Assembly: GCF_014200675.1 (NCBI RefSeq)
Contig: NZ_JACHCI010000020.1
Coordinates: 1 to 64,000, forward strand
Direction of reading: 5' to 3'
Source: Janthinobacterium saanense
Lineage (GTDB): Bacteria; Pseudomonadota; Gammaproteobacteria; Burkholderiales; Burkholderiaceae_D
DNA: 64,000 nt
Positions within the stretch are counted from its first letter, which is position 1, and each line of letters starts with the position of its first letter. Under the pieces are notes generated by a model. The model was not told where the DNA came from and searched no databases. It saw only the letters and a program-made list of their open reading frames with translations. Positions 1-9,073 of this stretch are shown one piece after another. The position numbers and the translations under genes are program-made.

Positions 1-95
1 TGTCTTGACCTCAACTACTCGAACCGCCCGGTGCGGACCCGCATGCCGGGTGGTGTGGCAGGGGAGCGGCCTTCACGGCTGTCCCCTATGCCGAT
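1..95 (+). mobile_element. 3' end of a group II intron (domains V-VI), cut by the window edge
   Basis: Positions 21-57 fold as a domain-V-like hairpin: the CCGCCCGG arm pairs with CCGGGTGG, and TGCGG faces CCGCA around an ACC-type loop. A second hairpin follows at about 59-89 (AGGGGAGCGGCC against GGCTGTCCCCT), as expected for domain VI. The 3' boundary would be the CCGAT at 91-95. This order, with the wording 'GAACCGCC...GGTGGTGTGG...AGGGG', is familiar from the ends of bacterial group II introns just after the reverse-transcriptase/maturase gene. That gene would lie upstream, outside the window. The exact splice boundary and intron class are not resolved. Confidence 0.62.
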
Positions 96-504
96 CCTGC
101 ACGGTTTTGCCGCGCAAGCCATCAAGGCTGAATGCGCCGCTACCCGCCGTGGCGAAGTACAGGAAAGTGAAGCAATACAGCACGGCCAGTTCGCCGCCGT
201 TCAGCATGGGCAAGAAACCTTGCGGCGCATGCATCATGAAGTAGCCTATCGCCATCTGGCCTGACAGCAAAAATGCCGCAGGGCGGGTGAACAGGCCCAG
301 CAACACCAGGCTGCCACCGACCAGCTCGAGCACGCCGGCCGCGCCCATCAGGGAAAACACTGACAAACCATCGAACATGGCCACGTGCGGCACGCCGAAC
401 AACTTGGACGCGCCATGCTGCAGATACAGGAAACCGACGATGATGCGCAGCAAGCCTTGTGCGCGGGGTGACCAGGTGGCGGTGAAAGCAGGGGAGGGAA
501 ACAT
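73..504 (-). CDS. DoxX family membrane protein, C-terminus running into intron sequence
   Basis: Small integral membrane protein of the DoxX family (143 aa). The N-terminal LLRIIVGFLYLQHGASKLFG segment and four hydrophobic stretches (about residues 14-32, 50-72, 77-95 and 104-125) are typical. The family is linked to thiol or redox balance, but the role of this member is not known. The start at 504 is preferred over 516 because GGAG at 511-514 sits 6 nt upstream. The last roughly 10 residues (after SLDGLRGK) are translated from the group II intron end at 1-95, so the native C-terminus was probably replaced or extended by the insertion. The essential membrane part looks intact. Confidence 0.8.
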   Translation of the reverse strand: MFPSPAFTATWSPRAQGLLRIIVGFLYLQHGASKLFGVPHVAMFDGLSVFSLMGAAGVLELVGGSLVLLGLFTRPAAFLLSGQMAIGYFMMHAPQGFLPMLNGGELAVLYCFTFLYFATAGSGAFSLDGLRGKTVQDRHRGQP

Positions 505-721
505 GGCAGACTCCATTCAAAAGTGGATAAATCAATGTCATGCTGCAAAGTTGATTATGTACCCTGCAACATGACTGCGAGTGATGTTGACTATAATGAT
601 TTTTGCTGGGTTGATCATCATGCATTCTATTGAGATATCATTTCCTTTTTATTGATGATTGCTCCGTCATTGTTGTTGAACCTAAAACATCTGCCTTGCG
701 ATCCCCCTGCTTTTGCTTGAT

Positions 722-740
722 AATGAGAATACTTCTCATT
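722..740 (+). promoter_or_regulatory. Fur box upstream of the fecI-like gene
   Basis: AATGAGAATACTTCTCATT is a perfect inverted repeat with 8-bp arms and a 3-bp centre. It closely matches the 19-bp Fur consensus of GATAAT repeats, and the preceding TTGAT extends the match. It lies 33 bp before the sigma factor start at 774, so iron-dependent repression of the sigma/anti-sigma pair is the likely meaning. Confidence 0.8.
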
Positions 741-773
741 TAATGCGTGATGTAGCGCGCTACTCCCTGTTTC

Positions 774-1298
774 ATGCCCGCCAGCGATTTGACGCTTCCC
801 ATCCCTGTTCAGCACGCCGATACGGTAGGGCGGCTGTATGGCGAGCACCATGGCTGGTTGCTGTCGTGGCTGCGCCTCAAGCTGGGGTCTGCCCATCTGG
901 CGGCCGATCTGGCGCACGACACTTTTTTGCGTGTGCTGACGGCGCGTACCGGCGTGAGCATCTTGCAGCCGCGCGCCTACCTGTGCACCATCGCGCACGG
1001 CCTGGCTGTCAATCACTGGCGCCGCCAGGATATCGAGCGCGCATATCTCGATGCCCTGGCGACCATGCCGATGGCGCTGGTCCCTTCACCTGAAGAGCGC
1101 TTGCTGGTGCTCGAAGCATTGCACGCGGCCGATGCCATGCTGGCGCGCCTGCCAGGCAAGGCGCGGCGCGCTTTCCTGATGCACCAGCTCGATGGCTGCG
1201 CCTATGGCGAGATCGCGCTGGCGCTGGGGGTGTCCGAGCGCATGGTGCGCAAATACATGGCCCAGGCGATGCTGCATTGCCTGGCCAGCGCAGCCTGA
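774..1298 (+). CDS. FecI-type ECF RNA polymerase sigma factor
   Basis: ECF sigma factor of 174 aa. Region 2 is at about residues 18-85 (LYGEHHGWLLSWLRLKL, then LAADLAHDTFLRVL, which fits the DLxQDTFLRV signature of FecI/PvdS types). Region 4 is at about 115-168 (LPGKARRAFLMHQLDGCAYGEIALALGVSERMVRKYM, a helix-turn-helix). It should direct transcription of the receptor gene downstream when the matching receptor is loaded with ferric siderophore. A Fur box stands just upstream, and the anti-sigma gene starts 7 nt after the stop. No strong Shine-Dalgarno precedes the ATG. Confidence 0.88.
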   Translation: MPASDLTLPIPVQHADTVGRLYGEHHGWLLSWLRLKLGSAHLAADLAHDTFLRVLTARTGVSILQPRAYLCTIAHGLAVNHWRRQDIERAYLDALATMPMALVPSPEERLLVLEALHAADAMLARLPGKARRAFLMHQLDGCAYGEIALALGVSERMVRKYMAQAMLHCLASAA

Positions 1299-1305
1299 GG
1301 TTCGC

Positions 1306-2289
1306 TTGACGACGCGCGCCATGCCGGCCAGGCCCGAATTCATTATCTTGCAGCAAGCAGCCGAATGGTGGGCCTTGCTCGCGTCCAATGAGGCGGGCGC
1401 CGCCGACCATGCCAAGTGGCAGCGCTGGCTGGACGCCGACCCGGCGCATGCGGCTGCCTGGCAAAGAGTGCAATTCATCAGCGGCCAATTCCAGCGCCTG
1501 CCCGGCGCACCGGCGCATGCGGCCTTGTCGGCCGGCGGCGTGCAGGGGCGGCGCGCGTTTGCCGCCATGCTGGTGGCGGCGGTGGGAGGCTTGGCATTGT
1601 GGCAATGGCGTGGCGATGAGGAGCCGGCATCCATCAATGCACTGGCCAATAGCGCGTACGGCAGCGCAGTCGGCGGAGTGCGCCAGTTGCTGCTGGCCGA
1701 TGGCAGCAGTCTGCATCTCGATACGGATAGCGAAGTCGAACTTGCTTACAGCGCTACGGCGCGGCGCATTATTTTGCGGCGCGGACGCATCTATGTCAGC
1801 AGTGCGCCCGATCCGCAAACGCCGCCGCGCCCCCTGCTGGTGCAAACGCGGCAAGGCAGCTTGCGTGCGCTGGGCACGCGTTTCGAAGTGCGCCAACTCG
1901 ACGGACAGACGCACTTGAGCGTGGAGCAGGGCGCGGTTGAAATTACGCCGCTGCGCGGTCGGGTCAAGGTGCTTGCCGCAGGGCAGGGCGCCCGTTTTGA
2001 TGCCGCAGGCATTGATGCCCCTGACCAGGTTGGCGCCGCTGCGCCCGCCTGGACGCGCAAGATGCTGCTGGCTGACAATATGCGCCTCGACGCCTTCCTG
2101 GCTGAACTGTCGCGTTACCGCCACGGTTATGTGGCTTGCGCGCCGGAAGTGGCAGCGCTGCGTCTGGTGGGTGCGTATCCGCTGGACGACCAGGACGCCA
2201 TCTTTGCCATGCTGGAAGCAAGCTTGCCGGTGCAAGTGCGGCGGCCGCTGCCATGGTGGCTCAGCGTGTCGGCGCGGCAGGATTCCTGA
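1306..2289 (+). CDS. FecR-type anti-sigma factor / transmembrane signal transducer
   Basis: FecR family regulator (about 327 aa). The cytoplasmic N-terminal DUF4880-like part (QAAEWWALL..., WQRWLDADPAHAAAWQRV) binds the sigma factor. A membrane segment follows at about residues 84-102 (FAAMLVAAVGGLALWQW). The periplasmic FecR domain (about 130-245) contains the RQLLLADGSSLHLDTDSEVEL stretch, and a C-terminal STN-like tail follows. The TTG start at 1306 has GAGG (1297-1300) 5 nt upstream, overlapping the stop of the sigma gene. The ATG at 1321 is an in-frame alternative without a close ribosome site. It should pass the signal from the receptor at 2400 to the sigma factor at 774. Confidence 0.85.
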   Translation: MTTRAMPARPEFIILQQAAEWWALLASNEAGAADHAKWQRWLDADPAHAAAWQRVQFISGQFQRLPGAPAHAALSAGGVQGRRAFAAMLVAAVGGLALWQWRGDEEPASINALANSAYGSAVGGVRQLLLADGSSLHLDTDSEVELAYSATARRIILRRGRIYVSSAPDPQTPPRPLLVQTRQGSLRALGTRFEVRQLDGQTHLSVEQGAVEITPLRGRVKVLAAGQGARFDAAGIDAPDQVGAAAPAWTRKMLLADNMRLDAFLAELSRYRHGYVACAPEVAALRLVGAYPLDDQDAIFAMLEASLPVQVRRPLPWWLSVSARQDS

Positions 2290-2399
2290 GCAGCATAAAA
2301 AAAGTTCAAATAAATTCAAAAAGTGGTTCCGCTTTTGGCGTTTCGATTGGCACACAAGAGTAAGCCTCATCTCTGTTGTGTTGATCGAAAAGGAAATCC

Positions 2400-4769
2400 A
2401 TGCATTTTGTTTCTCCCCGTATCGCTTCTCCGCGCCGCTTGGCTGCTGCTGTCCAGGCTGCCTTGCTGATGCTGCCTGCCAGCATGGCTTTGGCCGCCCC
2501 GGTGTCAAATATTCCTGCCACGCAAGTTGCCGCTCGCGCCTATCAGATTCCTGCCGGCCCCCTGAGTACGTCCCTGAGCCGCTTTGCCGGCGAGGCCGGC
2601 ATCAGCCTGTCCGTCAATGGCAGCTTGACCGATGGCAAGATGGCGCCGGCCCTGCAAGGCAGTTATACGCCCGAGCAAGGCTTGCAATACTTGCTGGCTG
2701 GCAGCGGTCTGGAAGCGTTGGCCCGCGCACCGGGCAGTTATGTGCTGCGCCAGGCGATGATGGCAGCTGCGCCGGCCGAGCAATCGATGGCCGTGATCAC
2801 GGTCGTGGGCAACTGGCTGGCCCAGCCCGATGCCCAATCGGTGTTCGAACATGGTGGCGCGCGTAATGTGGTGGCGCGTGACGAATTCGTGCGACTGGGG
2901 GCGACCGATGCACGCGATGTGCTCAACCGTATCCCCGGCGTGCTGGCGCCTGCCAACAATGGCACGGGCAGCCACGACATGGCGCTGAACTTTGGCGTGC
3001 GCGGCTTGAATCCACGCCTGGCGGCCCGTTCCACGGTCTTGATGGATGGCATCCCCGTGCCGTTCGCCCCGTACGGCCAGCCGCAACTGTCGTTCGCGCC
3101 CATTTCCATGGGCAATATGGATGCCGTGGACGTGGTGCGCGGTGGCGGCGCCGTGCGTTATGGTCCGCAAAACGTGGGCGGCATCGTCAACTTCGTCACG
3201 CGCGCGATTCCCGATAAAGCTAGCGGCGAAGTCAGTGTACAGGGCGAGCAAAGCCCATCGTCGTCCAGCGACAGCATCAAGACGCATACCAGCGTTTTGC
3301 TGGGCGGCACGCTGGACAATGGCCTGGGCGGCGCCATTCTGTATAGCGGCGTGCGCGGCGCCGACTGGCGTGAACACAGCGACACCAGGATCGATGACGT
3401 GATCCTGAAAGGCCGCTACCGCATCGATGGCGCCAGCACCCTGACGGCCATGCTGCAAAACTATGAAGGTCGTGCCGACATGCCGGGTGGCTTGACAGCG
3501 GCCGCCTATGCGCGCGACCCGTATCAATCGACGCGTCCCTACGATAATTTCTGGGGCCGCCGCAACCTGGCCAGCCTGGCGTATGAATACAAGCCGGACC
3601 GCCAGCGCCAACTCACCGTGCAGACTTTCTATACGGATACCTTGCGCAGCGGCTATCTGGACCAGGGCAAGAATCTGACTTTGTCGCCGCGTACCTACAC
3701 GGTGCGCGGCATCGAGACGCGCTACTCGCAGGCATTTCGTCTAGGTACCGTGCGGCATGAGATCGGTCTCGGCCACCGCTATATCGATGAAGCCAGCCAT
3801 GAGCTGCGCTACTGGCGCCTGAAGTCGGGCGGCATTCTGCCGACAGAAGCGAGCCCGATCGACCGCGACACTTCGGGCGGCACGCGCGCCAACGCCTTCT
3901 TTATCGATGACCGCATCGACGTCGGCAGCTGGACTGTCACGCCCGGCGTGCGCAATGAACGCATACGTTCCCATCAAGATAACAATCTGACCGCCAAGCG
4001 CGATGGCGGCAACTACAATGTGCTGTTGCCCGCGCTGAACGTGATTTATCACTTGAGCGAGCAGTGGAATGTGTACGCCAGCAGCGATAGCTCGTTTGGC
4101 ACCGTGCAATACAGCAAGATGGCCAATGCCGTCGTCAGCGGTGGCGCCGAACCGGAAAAAGCCCGTTCCTGGGAATTGGGCACGCGCTACCAGCAAGGCG
4201 GCTTGCGCCTGGACGCCGACCTGTTCCTGATCCGCTTCAGCAACCAGTATGAAAGCAACCAGCAAACCAATAGCGTGTATGCGCGCGGCAAGACGCGCCA
4301 CCGTGGCCTGGAAGGCAGCGCCCAATATGCCTTTGGAGCATCTTTGCGCGGTGTGAATGTCTACGCCAGCTATGCCTATGTCGACGCGGCCATCAAGGAA
4401 GAGGGCGATAATTTCGGCAAGCAAGTGCCGTTTTCACCACGCCACAAGGGCACGGCCGGTGTCGCTTACCGGGCTGGCAAATGGAGCGCCAGTTTTGATG
4501 GCATGTTCGAAGGCGGGCAATATGCCGACAGCGCCAATACGTTGCTCGAGAGTGCGGCCGGCAACAATGGCCGCATTCCCGGCTATGGCGTGTGGGCTGC
4601 GCGCGGCAGCGTCGACCTGGATGGCGGCCCGGCTGCCTTCCGCCTGAGCCTGGGCCTGAAAAACCTGTTTGACCACCGCTATTTCACGCGCTCGTTTGAC
4701 GACAATAACCAGGGTAAATATGTGGCCCAGCCACGCACCGTGTATTTGCAGCTGAGCAGCCGTTTTTAG
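2400..4769 (+). CDS. TonB-dependent siderophore receptor with N-terminal signalling domain (FecA/FpvA type)
   Basis: Outer-membrane receptor of 789 aa. A signal peptide ends near residue 32 (MALAAP). The STN signalling domain spans about 42-112 (YQIPAGPLSTSLSRFAGEAGISLSV...). The plug spans about 145-275 (DVLNRIPGVL, FGVRGLNPRLAARSTVLMDGIPV, DVVRGGGAVRYGPQNVGGIVNFVT). A 22-strand barrel ends in YLQLSSRF with the usual terminal Phe. The STN domain means it takes part in trans-envelope signalling through the FecR protein upstream. Ligand is unknown; ferric citrate or a ferric siderophore is expected. The 110-bp gap from the FecR gene is AT-rich and may hold the promoter read by the ECF sigma factor, although no clear motif was recognised. 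Confidence 0.9.
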   Translation: MHFVSPRIASPRRLAAAVQAALLMLPASMALAAPVSNIPATQVAARAYQIPAGPLSTSLSRFAGEAGISLSVNGSLTDGKMAPALQGSYTPEQGLQYLLAGSGLEALARAPGSYVLRQAMMAAAPAEQSMAVITVVGNWLAQPDAQSVFEHGGARNVVARDEFVRLGATDARDVLNRIPGVLAPANNGTGSHDMALNFGVRGLNPRLAARSTVLMDGIPVPFAPYGQPQLSFAPISMGNMDAVDVVRGGGAVRYGPQNVGGIVNFVTRAIPDKASGEVSVQGEQSPSSSSDSIKTHTSVLLGGTLDNGLGGAILYSGVRGADWREHSDTRIDDVILKGRYRIDGASTLTAMLQNYEGRADMPGGLTAAAYARDPYQSTRPYDNFWGRRNLASLAYEYKPDRQRQLTVQTFYTDTLRSGYLDQGKNLTLSPRTYTVRGIETRYSQAFRLGTVRHEIGLGHRYIDEASHELRYWRLKSGGILPTEASPIDRDTSGGTRANAFFIDDRIDVGSWTVTPGVRNERIRSHQDNNLTAKRDGGNYNVLLPALNVIYHLSEQWNVYASSDSSFGTVQYSKMANAVVSGGAEPEKARSWELGTRYQQGGLRLDADLFLIRFSNQYESNQQTNSVYARGKTRHRGLEGSAQYAFGASLRGVNVYASYAYVDAAIKEEGDNFGKQVPFSPRHKGTAGVAYRAGKWSASFDGMFEGGQYADSANTLLESAAGNNGRIPGYGVWAARGSVDLDGGPAAFRLSLGLKNLFDHRYFTRSFDDNNQGKYVAQPRTVYLQLSSRF

Positions 4770-4868
4770 GCGTGCCAGCATGCGCCATGTCTAATGGCCG
4801 ATGTGCGCCGGGTCTATGCTGATAGGGCATAGGGCGGTTCATATCATCCAGATGGATAGGGAGCAATC

Positions 4869-6083
4869 ATGAGTCAACACGGGCTTGCGCAGTTGGTCGT
4901 TCAACGTGTGGTGCAGGCTTGCCTGGGAGTCGGCATGGCGATGTTGCTGGCTGCCTGTGCAACGCCCGGTGGCGACACTGCGGCTCCGGCGGTGACGGAA
5001 AAGGTGTTTGCCGGAGATCCGGCCACGGCAAAAAACATCTTTGTATTTTTGGATGGAACGCGCAACGATATCGCGTCGAACACCAATGTACGCAAAGTGT
5101 TCGAGGCGGTGGCTGGCGCCAATGATATGCAGACCAGCGCCATCTATATCGAGGGCGTGGGCAGTGTCGAAAGCCCCGTGCTGGGCGCCAGTCTCGGTCT
5201 TGGCATGGAGCCGCGCATATTGCGCGGTTATGATTTCATCTCCCAGGCATTTCGGCCTGGCGACAGGGTGTTCATCATCGGTTTCAGCCGCGGCGCTCAC
5301 CAGGCCCGCGCATTGGCTGGCCTGATTGCCTATGCCGGCGTGCCGGCAAGGTCGACGGACGATCTTGCCGCCCGGCTAAAGCGAGGCAATGCCATCCTGG
5401 AGATCGTCAAGCGCAAGAACGATGAGGCATACCTTGCCAGGTGGCAGGCATGGCGGCCCGGGCAGGCGCCGATGCTGGGCCAGGAAATATACGAGCGCTT
5501 GAGCGTGTCCACATCGCCGGTGGAGATCGATTTTCTCGGCGTGTGGGATACGGTGCCGGGATCGTTGTTCAAGCATTTCGGTACTTGCAAGGAGCAAAGC
5601 GACAGCAGGGATGGGGATCGTTACAAGTCCGATTCGTATCCACCGATCCACCGTATCCTGCATGCCGTGGCGCTCGATGAAAAGCGCAGCAGATTTCATC
5701 CCATCTTGCTGTGTCCAGCGATTAATCCCGCATTCACGACCGTCAACGAGCTTTGGTTCCCAGGGGCGCATGCTGATGTTGGCGGTGGGTATGCCGACTC
5801 GCAAGCGCTATCCGATTTGCCTTTGCAATGGATGAGTGCCGGTCTGGTGCAAAGTTTTGCGCCGTTACCGCCGCCGTCATTGCGTGGTGACCCGCTGGGG
5901 CTGGCGCATTGGTCGGTTGGCGACAGGCCGGCAAACCTGTTCAGTCAATGCGAGGACAGGACGCCGCCGCCTGCTGCTGTCATGGATGTCAGCGCCAAAA
6001 CAAGAATCACTGCCGGCAGCGCGCCGTTACGTATTCACGGCGTGACCGAGCAGCGGCCTTATCCGCTATTGTGTCCCCGATAG
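4869..6083 (+). CDS. DUF2235 alpha/beta-hydrolase lipoprotein
   Basis: Protein of 404 aa with a lipoprotein signal: hydrophobic 17-29 and a lipobox LLAAC with the lipidated Cys at 30. The rest matches the DUF2235 hydrolase family. NIFVFLDGTRND opens the domain, GFSRG at 138-142 is the GxSxG nucleophile elbow (Ser140), and WFPGAHADVGGGY carries the family's H-x-D-V-G-G-G-Y motif. Relatives include type VI secretion phospholipases of the Tle1 group, but no VgrG, PAAR or immunity gene lies nearby and this copy is lipid-anchored. A house role such as envelope lipid hydrolysis is therefore as likely as an effector role. Start ATG 4869 has AGGGAG about 5 nt upstream. Confidence 0.78.
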   Translation: MSQHGLAQLVVQRVVQACLGVGMAMLLAACATPGGDTAAPAVTEKVFAGDPATAKNIFVFLDGTRNDIASNTNVRKVFEAVAGANDMQTSAIYIEGVGSVESPVLGASLGLGMEPRILRGYDFISQAFRPGDRVFIIGFSRGAHQARALAGLIAYAGVPARSTDDLAARLKRGNAILEIVKRKNDEAYLARWQAWRPGQAPMLGQEIYERLSVSTSPVEIDFLGVWDTVPGSLFKHFGTCKEQSDSRDGDRYKSDSYPPIHRILHAVALDEKRSRFHPILLCPAINPAFTTVNELWFPGAHADVGGGYADSQALSDLPLQWMSAGLVQSFAPLPPPSLRGDPLGLAHWSVGDRPANLFSQCEDRTPPPAAVMDVSAKTRITAGSAPLRIHGVTEQRPYPLLCPR

Positions 6084-6102
6084 GTGGGCCAGTCCCATGA
6101 AA

Positions 6103-6134
6103 AAGGCCCCGGCAGCGTTTGCTGTCGGGGCCTT
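6103..6134. terminator. Bidirectional Rho-independent terminator
   Basis: The 14-bp stem pairs 6103-6116 (AAGGCCCCGGCAGC) with 6121-6134 (GCTGTCGGGGCCTT), with one G-T wobble and a GTTT loop. A-rich sequence lies on the left and T/C on the right. It sits between the convergent DUF2235 and dctA genes and can serve both. Confidence 0.85.
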
Positions 6135-6159
6135 CTGACTACTGAATTAGCAGTGTTGC

Positions 6160-7461
6160 TTACTTCACGGTATTGACGGCCGGTGCAACATAAGCGTCAT
6201 CAGCCGGAAAGGTTGGATGGGCCAGCTCGCTACGCAGCTTGTCGATGTCCAGTTCTTTTTCCCATTTCGATACCACGATGGTGGCCACGCCGTTGCCGAT
6301 GAAGTTGGTCAGCGCGCGGCATTCGCTCATGAAACGGTCGATACCCAGGATCAGCGCCATGCCGGCCACTGGTATCGTCGGCACCACGGCCAGGGTCGCG
6401 GCCAGGGTGATGAAGCCGGCGCCGGTGATGCCGGACGCGCCCTTGGAGGTCAGCATCGCCACGCCCAGGATGGTCAGTTCTTGCCAGATGGTCAGGTCGG
6501 TGTTGGTGGCTTGCGCAACGAACAGGGCGGCCATGGTCATGTAGATGTTGGTGCCGTCCAGGTTGAACGAGTAGCCGGTAGGGACCACCAGGCCAACCAC
6601 TGGTTTCGAGCAGCCCAGGCGTTCCAGTTTTTTCATCAGTGCCGGCAAGGCCGATTCCGACGAGCTGGTGCCCAGTACGATCAGCAGCTCTTCCTTGATG
6701 TACAGCAGGAAGCGGCCGATGGAGAAGCCCGTGTAGCGGGCGATGGCGCCCAGTACCACGAAGATGAACAGGCCGCAGGTCAGGTAGAAGGAACCCATCA
6801 GTTTAGCCAGCGGGATCAGCGAATGCAGGCCGTATTTACCGATGGTGAAGGCCATCGCGCCGAAAGCACCGATAGGAGCGGCTTTCATGATGATGTTGAC
6901 CATGCCGAAAATCGCATGCGACAGTTCGTCGATCAGCTTGGTCACCGGACGGCCGCGCTCACCGAGCAGCGACAGCGAGAAGCCGAACAGGATGGCGATC
7001 AGCAGCACTTGCAGGATGTCGCCCTTGGCGAAGGCATCGACGAACGTTTTCGGGATGATATTCATCAGGAAGTCGATCGTGCTCAAGCCTTCGGCGTGCG
7101 TGTATTGCGCGATGGACTTGACGTCGAGGTGGGCAGGGTCGGCGTTGAAGCCGGCGCCTGGTTTCAGAATGTTGGCGACCAGCAAGCCAATTGCCAGGGC
7201 GAAGGTGGACACCACTTCGAAGTACAAGAGAGCTTTGCCGCCCACGCGGCCGATTTTCTTGATGTCTTGCATACCGGCAATACCGGATACAACCGTGCAG
7301 AAGATCACCGGAGCAATGATCATCTTGATCAATTTGATGAAGCCGTCACCCAGAGGTTTCATGTCGACGGCGTTGGCTGGGTAAAATACGCCCAGCAGCA
7401 CGCCGACGACAATGGCGAATATCACCTGTACGTACAGGATTTTATAAAATGGTTTTTTCAC
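6160..7461 (-). CDS. dctA: C4-dicarboxylate transport protein DctA
   Basis: Sodium or proton:dicarboxylate symporter (433 aa; DctA is about 430), importing succinate, fumarate and malate across the inner membrane. Family motifs include [27 protein letters not shown], the reentrant-loop serine-rich [41 protein letters not shown] and [21 protein letters not shown]. The start is the GTG at 7461 ([13 protein letters not shown]), with AGAGGAGA about 7 nt upstream. The frame stays open further upstream but has no membrane-protein features there. It is monocistronic with its own terminator at 6103-6134. Confidence 0.93.
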   Translation of the reverse strand: MKKPFYKILYVQVIFAIVVGVLLGVFYPANAVDMKPLGDGFIKLIKMIIAPVIFCTVVSGIAGMQDIKKIGRVGGKALLYFEVVSTFALAIGLLVANILKPGAGFNADPAHLDVKSIAQYTHAEGLSTIDFLMNIIPKTFVDAFAKGDILQVLLIAILFGFSLSLLGERGRPVTKLIDELSHAIFGMVNIIMKAAPIGAFGAMAFTIGKYGLHSLIPLAKLMGSFYLTCGLFIFVVLGAIARYTGFSIGRFLLYIKEELLIVLGTSSSESALPALMKKLERLGCSKPVVGLVVPTGYSFNLDGTNIYMTMAALFVAQATNTDLTIWQELTILGVAMLTSKGASGITGAGFITLAATLAVVPTIPVAGMALILGIDRFMSECRALTNFIGNGVATIVVSKWEKELDIDKLRSELAHPTFPADDAYVAPAVNTVK

Positions 7462-7765
7462 GAGTGGTCTCCTCTTGCGGGTTGATGGCGTGATCATCCG
7501 CGCATTGCTGCCCCTGCTCAATTGTGGATAACCGCAGATATGCACTTTCAATATATCCGGTATTTCACTGCTGTGCAGCTGCTGCATTGCAGCATTTTTG
7601 CCGTCCGCTTGGAGCATTGCCCGCGCTGCGCTACACTGCCGTAGAGTCGCGCGCGGGCAGCCGGAAAATGACCGGTTTCTTGTTTTTTTATTACCCAACA
7701 CCAAGTGAAAACGCTGGACAAAACCGACCCACAGCAGGTTAGGTCCCGTGTTTAGAAGGAATTGC
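7462..7765. other. Intergenic region between divergent dctA and the hydrolase-ridA-relA operon
   Basis: Three hundred bases without a supported gene. It holds the dctA ribosome-binding site at about 7466-7474, a small hairpin followed by T5 (TGCTGC-ATT-GCAGCA near 7581-7600), the rightward promoter at 7609-7637 and a 120-nt leader before the hydrolase gene. No further motif was recognised. Confidence 0.6.
7609..7637 (+). promoter_or_regulatory. Sigma-70-type promoter for the hydrolase-ridA-relA operon
   Basis: TTGGAG at 7609-7614 and TACACT at 7632-7637 are separated by exactly 17 bp. Transcription would begin near 7644, leaving a leader of about 120 nt before the ATG at 7766. Prediction rests on sequence alone. 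Confidence 0.5.
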
Positions 7766-8653
7766 ATGATAGAAGCGAGCATCAAGTCCGTCCAGTGCAT
7801 CTCCCCGTCTGGCCTGCACAGCATGTCCTATAAAGAGTGGGGCGCTCCCGACAATCCGAATGTGCTCGTCTGCGCCCATGGCGTGACGCGCGTGGCTGAC
7901 GATTTCGACAGCCTGGCGCGCGCCATGGCCAGCGATTACCGCGTGATCTGCCCCGACGTGGTAGGCCGTGGCCGTTCCGGCTGGCTGGCCAACCCGCAGT
8001 TTTACCGCGTACCGCAATATGTCAGCGACATGGTGACCCTGCTGGCGCGCGTGCTGGCCAATGGCGAGCGCCAGACGGTGGACTGGTTCGGCACCTCGAT
8101 GGGCGGCTTGATCGGCCTGGGCCTGGCGTCCTTGCCGGACAGCCCGATCAGCAAGCTGGTCTTGAACGATATCGGCCCGACCCTGGCGCCGGAAGCGCTG
8201 CAGCGCATCGGCGACTATATCGGCCAGGACTTGCGTTTTGAAAGCTTCGAGCAGGGCGCCAAGTTCGTGCGCGATGTTTCGGCCAGTTTCGGCCCGCATA
8301 CGGATGCCGAATGGCACAAGCTGGCGTCCGATGTATTGCGCCAGGACAAAGACGGCCATTGGCGCCGCCATTACGATATGGGACTGGCCATGCCTTTCCG
8401 CTCGGCAACGCCTGAATCGGCGGCCAGCGATGAAGCGCTGTTGTGGGCTGCCTATGACGCCGTGCGTTGCCCGACCTTGCTGGTGCGCGGCTCCGACTCG
8501 GACTTGCTGTCGCACGAGACGGCGATGTCCATGCTGCAACGTGGGCCGAAAGCGCAGCTGGTGGAAATTGCCGGCGTCGGCCATGCACCGACCTTTATCC
8601 ATGAAGACCAGATCGCCATCGCACGCAAGTTTTTGCTGAACAAGACTGAGTAA
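7766..8653 (+). CDS. Alpha/beta fold hydrolase
   Basis: Alpha/beta hydrolase of 295 aa. [10 protein letters not shown] at about 34-42 carries the oxyanion-hole HG. FGTSMGG puts the nucleophile Ser at 111. The acid lies in [12 protein letters not shown], and the catalytic His is in GVGHAPTF. The substrate is unknown; epoxide, ester or C-C bond hydrolysis all fit the fold. ATG 7766 is chosen because AAGGA at 7756-7760 is 5 nt away; a GTG at 7748 is in frame but lacks a site. It is the first gene of an apparent operon with ridA (39-nt gap) and relA (30-nt gap). Confidence 0.82.
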   Translation: MIEASIKSVQCISPSGLHSMSYKEWGAPDNPNVLVCAHGVTRVADDFDSLARAMASDYRVICPDVVGRGRSGWLANPQFYRVPQYVSDMVTLLARVLANGERQTVDWFGTSMGGLIGLGLASLPDSPISKLVLNDIGPTLAPEALQRIGDYIGQDLRFESFEQGAKFVRDVSASFGPHTDAEWHKLASDVLRQDKDGHWRRHYDMGLAMPFRSATPESAASDEALLWAAYDAVRCPTLLVRGSDSDLLSHETAMSMLQRGPKAQLVEIAGVGHAPTFIHEDQIAIARKFLLNKTE

Positions 8654-8692
8654 TAACGCTTTACAGATTTTGAAACAACCGGAAGAAAAAGT

Positions 8693-9043
8693 ATGGAAAT
8701 TAAACGACTGTACGTAGGCAAGCGTCTCTCTGAAGTAGCGATACACAACAACACCATCTACCTGGCTGGCCAGATCGCCGAAGACACCACGCAAGACATC
8801 GTCGGCCAGACGCGTGAAGTGCTGGGCCATGTCGACCGTTTGCTGATGGAATCGGGCAGCGACAAGACCTGCATCCTGTCGTGCCAGATTTATATCGCCG
8901 ACATGAAAGACTTCGACGGCATGAACGAAGTGTGGGACGACTGGGTCGCCTCCGGCCACACGCCGCCGCGCGCCACGGTCGAAGCGAAACTGGCCAATCC
9001 GGCATGCCTGGTTGAAATCGTCATCATTGCTGCAGAACGCTAA
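8693..9043 (+). CDS. RidA/YjgF family protein
   Basis: Small trimeric-type RidA family protein, 116 aa. The family's founding members hydrolyse reactive enamine or imine intermediates from PLP enzymes. The region GHTPPRATVEAKL has the conserved Arg (R93) that binds the substrate carboxylate in RidA, and LVEIVIIAA is the family's C-terminal strand. The N-terminal KRLYVGKRLSEVAIHNNTIYLAGQIAED is closer to the RidA-like subgroups than to E. coli RidA. It is co-directional and closely spaced between the hydrolase and relA genes, so it is probably co-transcribed with both. Confidence 0.85.
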   Translation: MEIKRLYVGKRLSEVAIHNNTIYLAGQIAEDTTQDIVGQTREVLGHVDRLLMESGSDKTCILSCQIYIADMKDFDGMNEVWDDWVASGHTPPRATVEAKLANPACLVEIVIIAAER

Positions 9044-9073
9044 GTTACTACGCTGAAAAGTTAAAGGTATTAC

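Noticed and set aside
4869..6083. Type VI secretion effector call for the DUF2235 gene
   Set aside because: No VgrG, PAAR, adaptor or immunity gene nearby, and an N-terminal lipoprotein signal is present; family alone is not enough.
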